A stretch of DNA of 47,156 bases from contig CAKZXZ010000092.1 of the NCBI GenBank assembly GCA_937883775.1, positions 1 through 47,156 on the forward strand, written 5' to 3'. Numbering within the stretch: the stretch's first letter is position 1; each line of letters begins with the position of its first letter. This DNA is from an uncultured Paracoccaceae bacterium (GTDB lineage: Bacteria; Pseudomonadota; Alphaproteobacteria; Rhodobacterales; Rhodobacteraceae). Shown here piece by piece: positions 10,186 to 17,800 of this stretch. The notes beneath the pieces are model-generated. The model saw nothing but the letters and a program-made list of their open reading frames with translations, did no database searches and was not told the origin of the DNA. The position numbers and the translations under genes were made by a program.

Positions 10186-10422
10186 TCAGGCGCGACAGGC
10201 CTGTATCAGGATCAACCACAAACCCATTGGCACGGTCAGCGTCAATAATTGCCCAAGGGTGATCGTACCAGTGCGCCTGTAGCTCCGCATGCCGATGGCT
10301 GCCTTGACGGTGTCTTTGAGCGAAAAGCAGTTGATGCGGCGGATCATCAGGATTGTCACCAACGCACCCAGCCAGAACAAAGCGAAGGGTAGGATCATCG
10401 TGTCTTCGACGCAGCTGTCCAT
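10186..10422 (-). CDS. Small two-helix membrane protein, unknown
   Basis: 78 residues from the ATG at 10420-10422, which has an ideal AGGAG six bases upstream on the minus strand; the upstream part of the frame is therefore leader, not protein. Two hydrophobic stretches are visible: about residues 9-27 (MILPFALFWLGALVTILMI) and about 56-75 (LGQLLTLTVPMGLWLILIQ). The connecting loop is basic (RRINCFSLKDTVKAA...RSYRR). No family recognised. It faces the 57-residue gene across the hairpin at 10125-10156. Confidence 0.6.
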   Translation of the reverse strand: MDSCVEDTMILPFALFWLGALVTILMIRRINCFSLKDTVKAAIGMRSYRRTGTITLGQLLTLTVPMGLWLILIQACRA

Positions 10423-10644
10423 TGTCTGCTCCTGTACGGGACTGTGGACTGTTTTCTGACATACGGCACAGAGGTGGCGCAAACGCAATTGTCGCGTTAT
10501 GGTTGTCGCAAATCGGCAACGCGCTTTCGGACTTGTGGGTGTGCTGGCGAAAGAAAAAATCGCAAACGCCTTAGATTTGCCATACCGTTTCTCAAAACAA
10601 AATGGAAACGGCGCAAAGCTGGTCCAAGACGAAACGAGGCTGTG

Positions 10645-11169
10645 ATGAGTGAAACACCCCCCAGGGCGCCTGCGCCCAGTAAAGAGCTATTTGAAACACC
10701 GGGTCGCGCTGCGTCGCGCAAGGTGATTACCTACGGCACTTTCGATCTGTTCCATGTGGGGCATGTCCGCCTGCTCCAGCGGTTGGCGGATTTGGGCGAC
10801 CATCTGACTGTCTGCGTGTCGACTGATGCGTTCAACGCAATCAAAGGCAAACACGCGACCATTTCATATGAGGATCGCGCCGAGATCGTTGAGGCCTGTT
10901 CCTATGTCGATTGCGTCTTGCCCGAAAATGACTGGCAGCAAAAGCGCGGCGATATCATCGCGCATGGGATTGATATCTTTGCGATGGGCGATGACTGGAT
11001 CGGTAAGTTCGATCATCTGTCGGACCTGTGCGAGGTCGTTTATCTGCCCCGCACCGAAGAAATCTCGACAACGTCACTGCGCGCTTATCTGGGCGCGCAA
11101 GAGGCGCCCAAAGCGGATGTGTCGGCCTATCGCCCCAAGCATCGTACGTCGTCGTCCAAGGTCGCTTGA
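10645..11169 (+). CDS. Glycerol-3-phosphate cytidylyltransferase-like nucleotidyltransferase
   Basis: A TagD/GCT-type cytidylyltransferase, which joins CTP with a sugar- or alcohol-phosphate (classically glycerol-3-phosphate) to give the CDP-activated form. Seen: the GTFDLFHVGH nucleotide-binding motif (His37 and His40) and RTEEISTT (residues 136-143), the second signature of the family. The 174-residue length includes a 25-residue N-terminal extension. The ATG at 10645 is chosen because the sequence further upstream has unlike composition. The next gene, 49 bases on, is a LicD-type transferase, so the CDP product is probably used there. Glycerol-phosphate as substrate is inferred; ethanolamine- or ribitol-phosphate are alternatives. 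Confidence 0.88.
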   Translation: MSETPPRAPAPSKELFETPGRAASRKVITYGTFDLFHVGHVRLLQRLADLGDHLTVCVSTDAFNAIKGKHATISYEDRAEIVEACSYVDCVLPENDWQQKRGDIIAHGIDIFAMGDDWIGKFDHLSDLCEVVYLPRTEEISTTSLRAYLGAQEAPKADVSAYRPKHRTSSSKVA

Positions 11170-11218
11170 ACGCGACGCTTGCTTTGATGCTTTGATTTTA
11201 CCCTAAGGACGACGGTTC

Positions 11219-12193
11219 ATGTTGCACGACCCTTCTTTCATTCCCAAGCGGATTCCCAAACGCCCCACGACGCTCACTCCCGAAACGCAAGCGGTCATTG
11301 ACGATGCCGAAGCCTATATGGCGATGCTGCGCACGAAAGGGCCTGACGTAAAGCGGCAACGCAAGGTCTTCAAAAAGCATTTGTCGGCGCTGAATTCTGC
11401 AGGTGTTGACGAGCGCGGGTTTCAATGGCTGCGCACGCGTACGCTTTTATGCGCGTTTTTTCGGACCGACGACAGGTTTGTCCGCCGGTTCAACACTAAG
11501 ATCATCCAATATCTCGAAGCGCGTGAGGGCCCGGAAGCGGCTGGCGCTTTCAAGGCATCGGTTCACGAGGCGATGGCGCCCTATAGATTGTCGGCGCATG
11601 GCTATTGGGTACCGTTCAGCGCGCGTGATGGCGCCGCAATTGCGCAGGTTTTGAAGGATCGCATGGCCGAGATCGAAAAGATCACAGGCTGCAAGGTTTT
11701 CATCAACTCGGGGACGCTGTTGGGCGCGCTGCGCAGCGGTACATTCATTCCGCATGATGATGACATCGATCTGGGCATTCATCTGGGTGACGAGGGTGAG
11801 GGGCCTGCCGTCGCCCGCTGGCGAGAGGCGATCGAGAAGCTGAATGCCGCAGGTTACATGAACAAGAAAAACATGAATATGGCGCTGGTGAAGGTGAAGC
11901 CGATTGACGGTATCAAGATCGATATCTTCCCGGCCTGGTCGTCCCAAGGGCGGTATTATGTCTGGCCGCATACCTACGGTGATGTGGCAGAGACGGACGT
12001 CATGCCGCGCAAGAAGATGGCGCTTCATGGCGTTATGCTGGATGCTCCGGCCAATCCCGATCCATTGATTGCGCAGAATTATGGGCCGAACTGGAATGAC
12101 ACCGACGATGACTTCCGGTTCAGATGGCGTCGTGCGCGTCAGCGGTTCGCGACGTTCTTTGATCTGTGGAGAGACGCGCAAAAAGCGGATTGA
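11219..12193 (+). CDS. LicD family phosphotransferase
   Basis: LicD proteins transfer a phosphodiester-linked group such as phosphocholine from a CDP donor onto a surface glycan. The 324-residue product holds the family core FINSGTLLGALRSG (about 161-174) followed by the metal-binding PHDDDIDLGI (Asp180-182 and Asp184) and later DIFPAW; the N-terminal 130 residues are basic and helical and I cannot assign them. The start has AAGGA about 11 bases upstream. The cytidylyltransferase just upstream likely makes its donor. The target glycan is unknown and no glycan-synthesis genes lie nearby. Confidence 0.85.
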   Translation: MLHDPSFIPKRIPKRPTTLTPETQAVIDDAEAYMAMLRTKGPDVKRQRKVFKKHLSALNSAGVDERGFQWLRTRTLLCAFFRTDDRFVRRFNTKIIQYLEAREGPEAAGAFKASVHEAMAPYRLSAHGYWVPFSARDGAAIAQVLKDRMAEIEKITGCKVFINSGTLLGALRSGTFIPHDDDIDLGIHLGDEGEGPAVARWREAIEKLNAAGYMNKKNMNMALVKVKPIDGIKIDIFPAWSSQGRYYVWPHTYGDVAETDVMPRKKMALHGVMLDAPANPDPLIAQNYGPNWNDTDDDFRFRWRRARQRFATFFDLWRDAQKAD

Positions 12194-12202
12194 TCTGTTG
12201 GC

Positions 12203-12320
12203 AAAAAAAAGGCCGAGCGCGAAGCTCGGCCGAAGTCCAACAGGGAGGTGAAGCGCACAATTCCTGCGCTTCGATGATGCATTTAGGTGCGGTTTGGAAA
12301 CCCAACAAGAGGGTTATGCG
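12203..12320 (-). ncRNA. Candidate small RNA with two hairpins and an intrinsic terminator
   Basis: Read on the minus strand: a perfect 8-bp hairpin (GAAGCGCA / TGCGCTTC, 12272-12250, 7-base loop), a single-stranded CCTCCCTG (12248-12241) that could pair with Shine-Dalgarno sequences, then a perfect 8-bp GC-rich terminator (12231-12211, loop TTCGC) followed directly by eight T (12210-12203). No minus-strand protein gene lies upstream, so the terminator has no other obvious owner. The 5' end is a guess; a dyad-rich stretch at 12321-12345 may be its control region. The architecture resembles alphaproteobacterial small RNAs that expose CUCCC-type loops, but I cannot name a family. Confidence 0.5.
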
Positions 12321-12345
12321 CCAAATCTTGGCATACCCGCTATGC
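12321..12345. promoter_or_regulatory. Two abutting dyads in the intergenic region
   Basis: CCAA-ATC-TTGG (12321-12331) is followed by GCATA-CCCGC-TATGC (12331-12345), sharing one base. They lie upstream of the candidate small RNA (minus) and upstream of the toxin-antitoxin promoter (plus), so they may serve either. No binding protein can be named. Confidence 0.35.
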
Positions 12346-12375
12346 GGTTACTGCATGGATCATCAGAATATACTC

Positions 12376-12404
12376 TTGAAGATATATGCCTCAGGAAGTA
12401 TATG
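12376..12404 (+). promoter_or_regulatory. Promoter of the toxin-antitoxin-like operon
   Basis: TTGAAG (12376-12381), 17 bases, then TATATG (12399-12404) fits a housekeeping promoter; the first gene starts 29 bases on. The spacer is an AT-rich imperfect dyad around CCTCAGG (12389-12395), flanked by ATAT runs on both sides, a plausible operator for the Xre-type protein of this operon. Confidence 0.45.
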
Positions 12405-12432
12405 ATATCTATCACAAGGATGAGGCCTTGAA

Positions 12433-12807
12433 GTGAAACGCGCTGTTGAACCGGTTGCAGCTTATTTTGCAGAGGTTTTGGCAGAGTTCGATGCGCCGTC
12501 CACACAATGTATGATCGGCGTTGATCTGCTGCTTGAAGAGCTGGAGTTGAGCGATCCCGATCTGACAGAGCGGTGCGGTCTGTTAGCGGAGCGCTATGAG
12601 GTTTATGCGATTGAAATTCCGCGATGCGCTCATCTGAGGTTGGCGGTATCGCTTGAGATTACAGCGCAAAAGCCATGGCCTTGCACTGTGCATGGTCTGG
12701 TGCGCACCAAAGAGCATCCCTGTGAAGCGGCACGCCGCAAGGCAGACCGCCATTTCGAATTGATCCATCCAAGCTGGGAGGCAGCCCATGACAACGACAA
12801 GCTTTAG
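12433..12807 (+). CDS. Putative HigB/Gp49-like toxin
   Basis: 124 residues. Evidence for a RelE/HigB-superfamily toxin is partial: a YEVYAIEIPR...LRLAVSLEI strand pair and then HGLVRTKEHPCEAARRKADRHFE near the C terminus, which resembles the HGFxKKxxxTPxxEIxxAxxR pattern of phage Gp49/HigB toxins; and the gene order, toxin first, then an Xre-type protein overlapping by 20 bases. HigB toxins are ribosome-dependent mRNA nucleases. The start is a GTG with AAGGATGAGG upstream; no in-frame ATG precedes it. It could also be an unrelated small protein paired with a regulator. Confidence 0.55.
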   Translation: MKRAVEPVAAYFAEVLAEFDAPSTQCMIGVDLLLEELELSDPDLTERCGLLAERYEVYAIEIPRCAHLRLAVSLEITAQKPWPCTVHGLVRTKEHPCEAARRKADRHFELIHPSWEAAHDNDKL

Positions 12808-13141
12808 AACCCGGATGCGCAGCCGTCGCCCTGACGTTGTTGCACAGGCAGAGACGCATGAGTTCAAGCGCAAGCTTGCGCTGGCCTTGCGTGCATTGCG
12901 CAAGGAAAAGCAGCTGACACAGAAGGATATCGAGGCACGGTCGACGTTGACGCAGCCGATGATCTCGCGGCTAGAGGCCCCAACGGGCGGTTTGCCCAAT
13001 TGGGACACGGTGATGCGCTATGTGCAGGCCTGTGACGGGCATATGCTGCTGGGCTTTTCGGGATCGGAGTTCGATGAAAGCGCCTTTGTGAGCGCGCCTT
13101 CGGCAGCATCTGAAGACGTTGTATCGGCTGTCGCGATGTGA
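12788..13141 (+). CDS. Xre-type helix-turn-helix protein, putative antitoxin
   Basis: 117 residues with a Cro/CI-type HTH at about 28-85: LALALRALRKEKQLTQKDIEAR is helix 1-2, and STLTQPMISRLE holds the recognition helix. The N terminus is basic (RTRMRSRRPD) and the C-terminal 25 residues are Ser/Ala/Asp-rich and probably disordered. The ATG has GGGAGG 6 bases before it inside the end of the toxin-like gene; the 20-base overlap implies coupled translation. In HigBA pairs this protein both neutralises the toxin and represses the operon, which would fit the AT-rich dyad in the promoter. Its stop overlaps the next ATG. Confidence 0.85.
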   Translation: MTTTSFRTRMRSRRPDVVAQAETHEFKRKLALALRALRKEKQLTQKDIEARSTLTQPMISRLEAPTGGLPNWDTVMRYVQACDGHMLLGFSGSEFDESAFVSAPSAASEDVVSAVAM

Positions 13142-13431
13142 TGACGCCCGACAGTGCCCATTGGTGGTTGAACCTGATGACGCTGGTGGGGATCGCGGTG
13201 CTGGCCGTACCTGTCTGGTCGCTGAACCGCCGCCGCAAACGGCTGAAAGAAGTCCGCGATTTGCTGGAAGAGACACCAGCCAGCTTCAAAAAGAAAGTGC
13301 GCAGCATCGTCGTGGATAAGCAGGACCGCGATGTCAGCGACTGGCGGCGGATTGATGAGATCTGCCTTGTTGTCGGCTATGGTGCGTTGCTGGGGGCTGC
13401 GGTCTTACGGTTGTTAGTCCCCGTCGGATGA
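13141..13431 (+). CDS. Small membrane protein coupled to the Xre gene
   Basis: 96 residues; its ATG shares a base with the stop of the Xre gene (TGATG, 13139-13143). Two hydrophobic segments (about residues 9-27, LNLMTLVGIAVLAVPVWSL, and about 72-92, ICLVVGYGALLGAAVLRLL) flank a very basic cytoplasmic stretch (NRRRKRLKEVRDLL...SFKKKVRS). No family recognised. It is followed by a hairpin terminator and so is the third and last gene of the toxin-antitoxin-like operon. Standard HigBA operons do not have such a gene. Confidence 0.75.
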   Translation: MTPDSAHWWLNLMTLVGIAVLAVPVWSLNRRRKRLKEVRDLLEETPASFKKKVRSIVVDKQDRDVSDWRRIDEICLVVGYGALLGAAVLRLLVPVG

Positions 13432-13445
13432 CACCACTTCAGCAA

Positions 13446-13478
13446 ACCGCACAGCGCCGTTCAAGGCCACTGTGCGGT
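13446..13478 (+). terminator. Terminator of the three-gene module
   Basis: ACCGCACAG (13446-13454) and CTGTGCGGT (13470-13478) pair exactly, with further GCC/GGC pairing inside the 15-base spacer; CTGTCTTTATG follows. It lies 15 bases after the last stop codon of the operon. Confidence 0.6.
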
Positions 13479-13515
13479 CTGTCTTTATGCGTTGGTCAAA
13501 CGACCATTGGCGCAA

Positions 13516-13659
13516 TTAAAACTCTGATTGCACCTCACGGCTTTCTTCAGTGATGGCATCTCCGGCGTTCGAGATGTCTTGACCCGCCCCTTGGACGGTT
13601 TCGCAGCCCGCAAGGGCGATCACGGAAAAGAATAGAGCGAGACTGTAGGATAAACGCAT
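13516..13659 (-). CDS. Entericidin-type small lipoprotein
   Basis: 47 residues: a signal peptide MRLSYSLALFFSVIALAG with lipobox LAGC (Cys19), then ETVQGAGQDISNAGDAI, the pattern of EcnA/EcnB entericidins (C-x-T-x-x-G-x-G-x-D). Entericidins are tiny membrane lipoproteins; in enterobacteria EcnB promotes lysis and EcnA opposes it, but most alphaproteobacterial copies are single and untested. AAAGGG lies 7-12 bases upstream of the ATG. It stands alone between the three-gene module and the LysR gene. Confidence 0.85.
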   Translation of the reverse strand: MRLSYSLALFFSVIALAGCETVQGAGQDISNAGDAITEESREVQSEF

Positions 13660-13763
13660 AGCAGACCCTTTCGCGTTGTTTGCCAATACGCAGTGAACCG
13701 ATCAGGGCGCAATTGGTTCCATCGCGATGCGCTGGGCAGCCGTTTATCGCTGGTCCCAGGCGT

Positions 13764-14669
13764 TTAATCCCCGCGGGCTGCGCGCATCTTTTTGCGGTGA
13801 GCAAAGATTTCATCCTGCACGAAGTCGCGGAAGGCAGCGATGCGTTTGGACTGGCGCAGCTCTTCGGGATAGGCGAGGAAGACTGGCACGTCGGCGCTTT
13901 CCAGTTCGGGCAGCACAGGCACCAGATCGGGGAAATCTTCGGTCACGTAGTCCGGCAGTACGCCGACGCCAAGATTGTGCAACACGCCTTGCAACGCGCC
14001 GAAGTAGTTGTTGACTGTTAGCAGGGACGGAATGTCGTAGGTCATCAGGTGCTGTACCAGCGTGGCCCCGGCAGCCACCTGCGCGGTCGACGGCGACTGG
14101 CAGATCAGCCGGTGTTGCGCGATATCTTCGATCTTGGCAGGGACCGGGCGTTTGGCCAGGTATTCCGGTGAAGCGAAAAGCTTCATCTTCACGGTCATCA
14201 GCTTTTTGCGGATCAGATCGGCCTGCGAGGGTTCCTTCATGCGGATCGCGACATCAGCCTCGCGCATCGGCAGATCCAGAACGCGTTCTTCAAGCATCAG
14301 GTCAATCTTCAGGTCGGGATACTTTTCGAACAAGGCAGGCAAGCGGGGGGCCAGCCATAAAGAGCCAAAGCCGGTCGTTGTGGTGACTTTAAGCTCGCCA
14401 AATACTTCTTCCTCGCTGTCCTTGATGCGGGCGCTGGCGGCATCCAGGCGTTTCGACATCGCCGCGGTGGCGTCAAACAGCAGTTCGCCCTGTTCGGTCA
14501 GGATCAATCCGCGGGCGTGGCGGTGAAAGAGGGTGGTATTCAGCGAATCCTCAAGCGCGCGGATTTGGCGGCTTACGGCAGATTGCGACAGGTGCAGCGT
14601 ATCTCCCGCGTGGGTCAAAGAGCCAGCATCGGCCACTGCGTGGAATATTCTGAGCTTGTCCCAATCCAT
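13764..14669 (-). CDS. LysR family transcriptional regulator
   Basis: 301 residues: winged HTH at residues 1-62 (LRIFHAVADAGSLTHAGDTLHLSQSAVSRQIRALE), a linker helix and a two-lobe effector domain from about 90. It is divergent from the indolepyruvate ferredoxin oxidoreductase gene with 153 bases between them, the classic arrangement of a LysR regulator and its target. The target is inferred from position; the effector (perhaps an arylpyruvate or aromatic amino acid) is unknown. The ATG at 14667-14669 starts the family sequence exactly. Confidence 0.94.
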   Translation of the reverse strand: MDWDKLRIFHAVADAGSLTHAGDTLHLSQSAVSRQIRALEDSLNTTLFHRHARGLILTEQGELLFDATAAMSKRLDAASARIKDSEEEVFGELKVTTTTGFGSLWLAPRLPALFEKYPDLKIDLMLEERVLDLPMREADVAIRMKEPSQADLIRKKLMTVKMKLFASPEYLAKRPVPAKIEDIAQHRLICQSPSTAQVAAGATLVQHLMTYDIPSLLTVNNYFGALQGVLHNLGVGVLPDYVTEDFPDLVPVLPELESADVPVFLAYPEELRQSKRIAAFRDFVQDEIFAHRKKMRAARGD

Positions 14670-14763
14670 CGTCGTGGTCCCGTTGCCAATGTTGGCGCTA
14701 ACCTAACTTTTCTGCGCTGCAGAGGGGAAGCGGAAAATGGCGCGATTAAAATTCCCACTTTAA

Positions 14764-14782
14764 AGGTCAGAGTTTTTGACCT
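14764..14782. promoter_or_regulatory. Inverted repeat in the LysR / oxidoreductase divergent region
   Basis: AGGTCA (14764-14769) and TGACCT (14777-14782) are exact reverse complements 7 bases apart. TTGACC at 14776-14781 may also be a -35 box for the oxidoreductase, with a weak TTATCA 18 bases on. A LysR-type dimer site is plausible. Confidence 0.45.
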
Positions 14783-14822
14783 ATATTAAGGCAAGCCGCT
14801 TATCACGTCTGGGAGGATCGTC

Positions 14823-17800
14823 ATGGGCCAGCCAAAGATATCGCTTCACGATAAGTTCGACCTCGATAAATCGCCCATTCTTTTGAACGGCACGCAAGCG
14901 CTGGTGCGTCTGATGATGATGCAGCACGCCCGCGACCGCGCTGCCGGACTGAAAACCGCCGGGCATGTGACCGGCTATCGCGGCTCTCCGCTGGGGGCGG
15001 TAGATCTGCAGATGATGCGCGCTGAAAAGGACCTCGCTGCGCATGATGTCACGTTTCAGCTTGGGCTGAACGAGGATCTGGCGGCGACCGCGCTTTGGGG
15101 GTCGCAACAGGCCGAACTGCGCGGTGAAGGACGTTTCGATGGTGTCTTTGGGCTGTGGTACGGCAAGGGGCCCGGTGTTGACCGCTCTGGCGATGTGATG
15201 CGGCATGCCAATATGGCGGGCACCTCGCCTCATGGTGGGGTGCTGATGGCGATGGGGGATGACCATACGGGCGAAAGCTCGACCACGTGTCATCAAAGCG
15301 ACTGGGCGATGATCGACGCCTATATGCCGGTGCTGTCGCCGGCGGGCGTCCAAGAGATCTTGGATTACGGGCTTTATGGTTATCAGTTGTCGCGCTTTGC
15401 CGGGGTTTGGGCAGGCCTCAAGCTGATGAAGGATACGGTCGAGGTCACGTCTGTCGTGGACGGACGCCCGGATCGGATGTCGTTCATCACTCCCGATTTC
15501 GACATGCCCGACGGCGGGCTGAACATTCGATTGAACGATCACTGGGTCCCGCAGGAACAGCGGATGATTAACTACAAGCGCTTCGCGGCCGAGGCCTTTG
15601 CCCATGCCAATGGCATCGACAAGCGGGTCTGGGGCAAGCCAGGCGCCAAGATCGGATTTGTCGCGGCGGGAAAGAACTGGCTTGATCTGATCCACGCGTT
15701 CTCGCTTTTGAACATTGATGCGACAGAGGCCGAAAGGCTGGGGCTGACGGCTTACAAGATCGGGCAGACCTTCCCAATGGATCGCAAAGGCTTTCACGAC
15801 TGGGCCGAAGGGCTCGACCTGATCGTGGTGGTCGAGGAAAAGCGCAAGCTGATCGAAGTGCAGGTCAAGGAGGCGATCTTTGACGACCGGCGCGGGCGCC
15901 GCGTTTATGGATGGTACAAAGGTGGGCAAAGCGAAGAGTTGTTCCCGACCCACGGGGCGTTGGACCCGATCCTGATTGCTGAAAAAATAGGCAACATCCT
16001 GTTGGAAGAAGGGCGCGAGACGGAAGGCATCCGTTCGGGGCTTGCCCGGCTGGACGAGGCGCGCCGGGCGGATAACGCCGATGACGTGGCAACCCGTTTG
16101 CCGTATTTCTGTTCGGGCTGCCCGCATAACACCTCGACCAAGGTGCCTGAGGGCAGCCGCGCTTCTGCCGGGATCGGCTGTCACATCATGGCGCTTTGGA
16201 TGGATCGCGACACCTCGGGCTTTACCCATATGGGTGGCGAGGGGGTCAACTGGGTCGGTGAGGCGCCGTTCTCGACCCGAGAGCATATCTTCCAGAACCT
16301 TGGCGATGGCACATATAACCACTCCGGGGTGCAGGCGATCCGGGCTGCGCTGATTGCGGGCACAACGATCACCTACAAGATTCTTTATAATGACGCGGTC
16401 GCGATGACCGGTGGGCAAAGCAACGAGGGCGGTCTGTCTGCTCCACAGATTGTGCGCGAAGTTCTGGCGATGGGGGTCAAGGACGTAGCCGTCGTCTATG
16501 ACGCCAAAGAGGACGTGATGGCGGCAGAGTTTCCCGCAGGGGTCGCGTTGCATGAACGTGAGGCGCTGGGCGCCGTGCAAGAGGCATTCAGCAAGATCAA
16601 AGGCGTGTCGGTCATTGTTTATGTCCAGACCTGTGCCGCCGAAAAGCGCCGTCGCCGCAAACGCGGCACATTTCCAGATCCGGACAAGCGCGTCTTCATC
16701 AACACGGATGTTTGTGAGGGCTGTGGTGATTGCGGGGTGCAATCCAACTGCGTATCGATTGTTCCGGTCGAAACAGAGCTGGGCCGCAAACGCGCGATTG
16801 ACCAATCCTCTTGCAACAAGGATTTCAGCTGTGTGAACGGCTTCTGCCCGTCCTTTGTGACCGTCGAAGGGGCCACAGTGAAAAAGGACGCGCCTGCGGA
16901 TTTTACGCTACCTGATCTGTCGGACCCTGCGCTGCCTGCGATTAATGGCACGCATAATGTGGTCATCACCGGGGTTGGGGGCACAGGCGTGGTGACGATT
17001 GGCGCGGTGCTGGCGATGGCGGCACATCTGGATGGCAAGGGCGCAGGCATGATCGAGATGGCGGGCCTTGCGCAAAAAGGGGGGGCCGTGCACATCCACC
17101 TGCGCCTGGCCAACCGGCCCGAGGATATCAGCGCGATCCGGGTGTCGACCGGCGAATGCGACGTTCTGATCGGGGGCGATCTGGTGGTCAGTGCAGGGGC
17201 CAAGACACTGGGCTTGTTAAGGTCCGGCAAAACCGGCGCGGTCGTCAACAGCCACGAGATCGTCACCGGCGATTTTACCCGCGACACCGAATTTCGTATT
17301 CCAACAGATGATCTGTCGATTGCCCTTGAGCGCAGGTTGAAGAAAGACCTGCAACTCTTTGATGCCTCTGACCTGTCCAAGGCGCTTCTGGGAGATTCGA
17401 TCTATTCGAACATCATGGTGCTGGGGGCCTGCTGGCAACGCGGTCTGATCCCGATTGGTCATGAGGCCATCACTGGCGCAATCGAGCTGAACGGCGCCGC
17501 TGCAGAACGCAACAAGCGCGCCTTTGAAATCGGGCGCTGGGCGGCTGAGTATCCCAAAGACGCCGCTATCATGGCAGCGCCCAAGGTCGCTGCCTTGCCC
17601 AAAACGCTGGATGACAAGATCGCGTTTCGCACCGATCACCTGATTGCCTATCAAGGTAAACGTCTGGCCAGACGGTATCGCAAACTGGTCGACGGTGTTC
17701 AGGACGCTGCGCTGAAAGAGGCAATTGCGAAGGGCTATCACAAGCTGTTGGCGTACAAAGACGAATATGAAGTCGCGCGGCTTTTGCAAAGCTCGCAAGA

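Noticed and set aside
12166..12405. 79-codon plus-strand frame across the small RNA candidate
   Set aside because: It overlaps the end of the LicD gene, runs through the terminator and the promoter dyads, has no ribosome site and no family resemblance.
14781..16805. Minus-strand open frame of about 674 codons opposite the indolepyruvate oxidoreductase
   Set aside because: Composition (Arg, His, Pro, Gln) is typical of an antisense shadow; the plus-strand protein is unmistakable.
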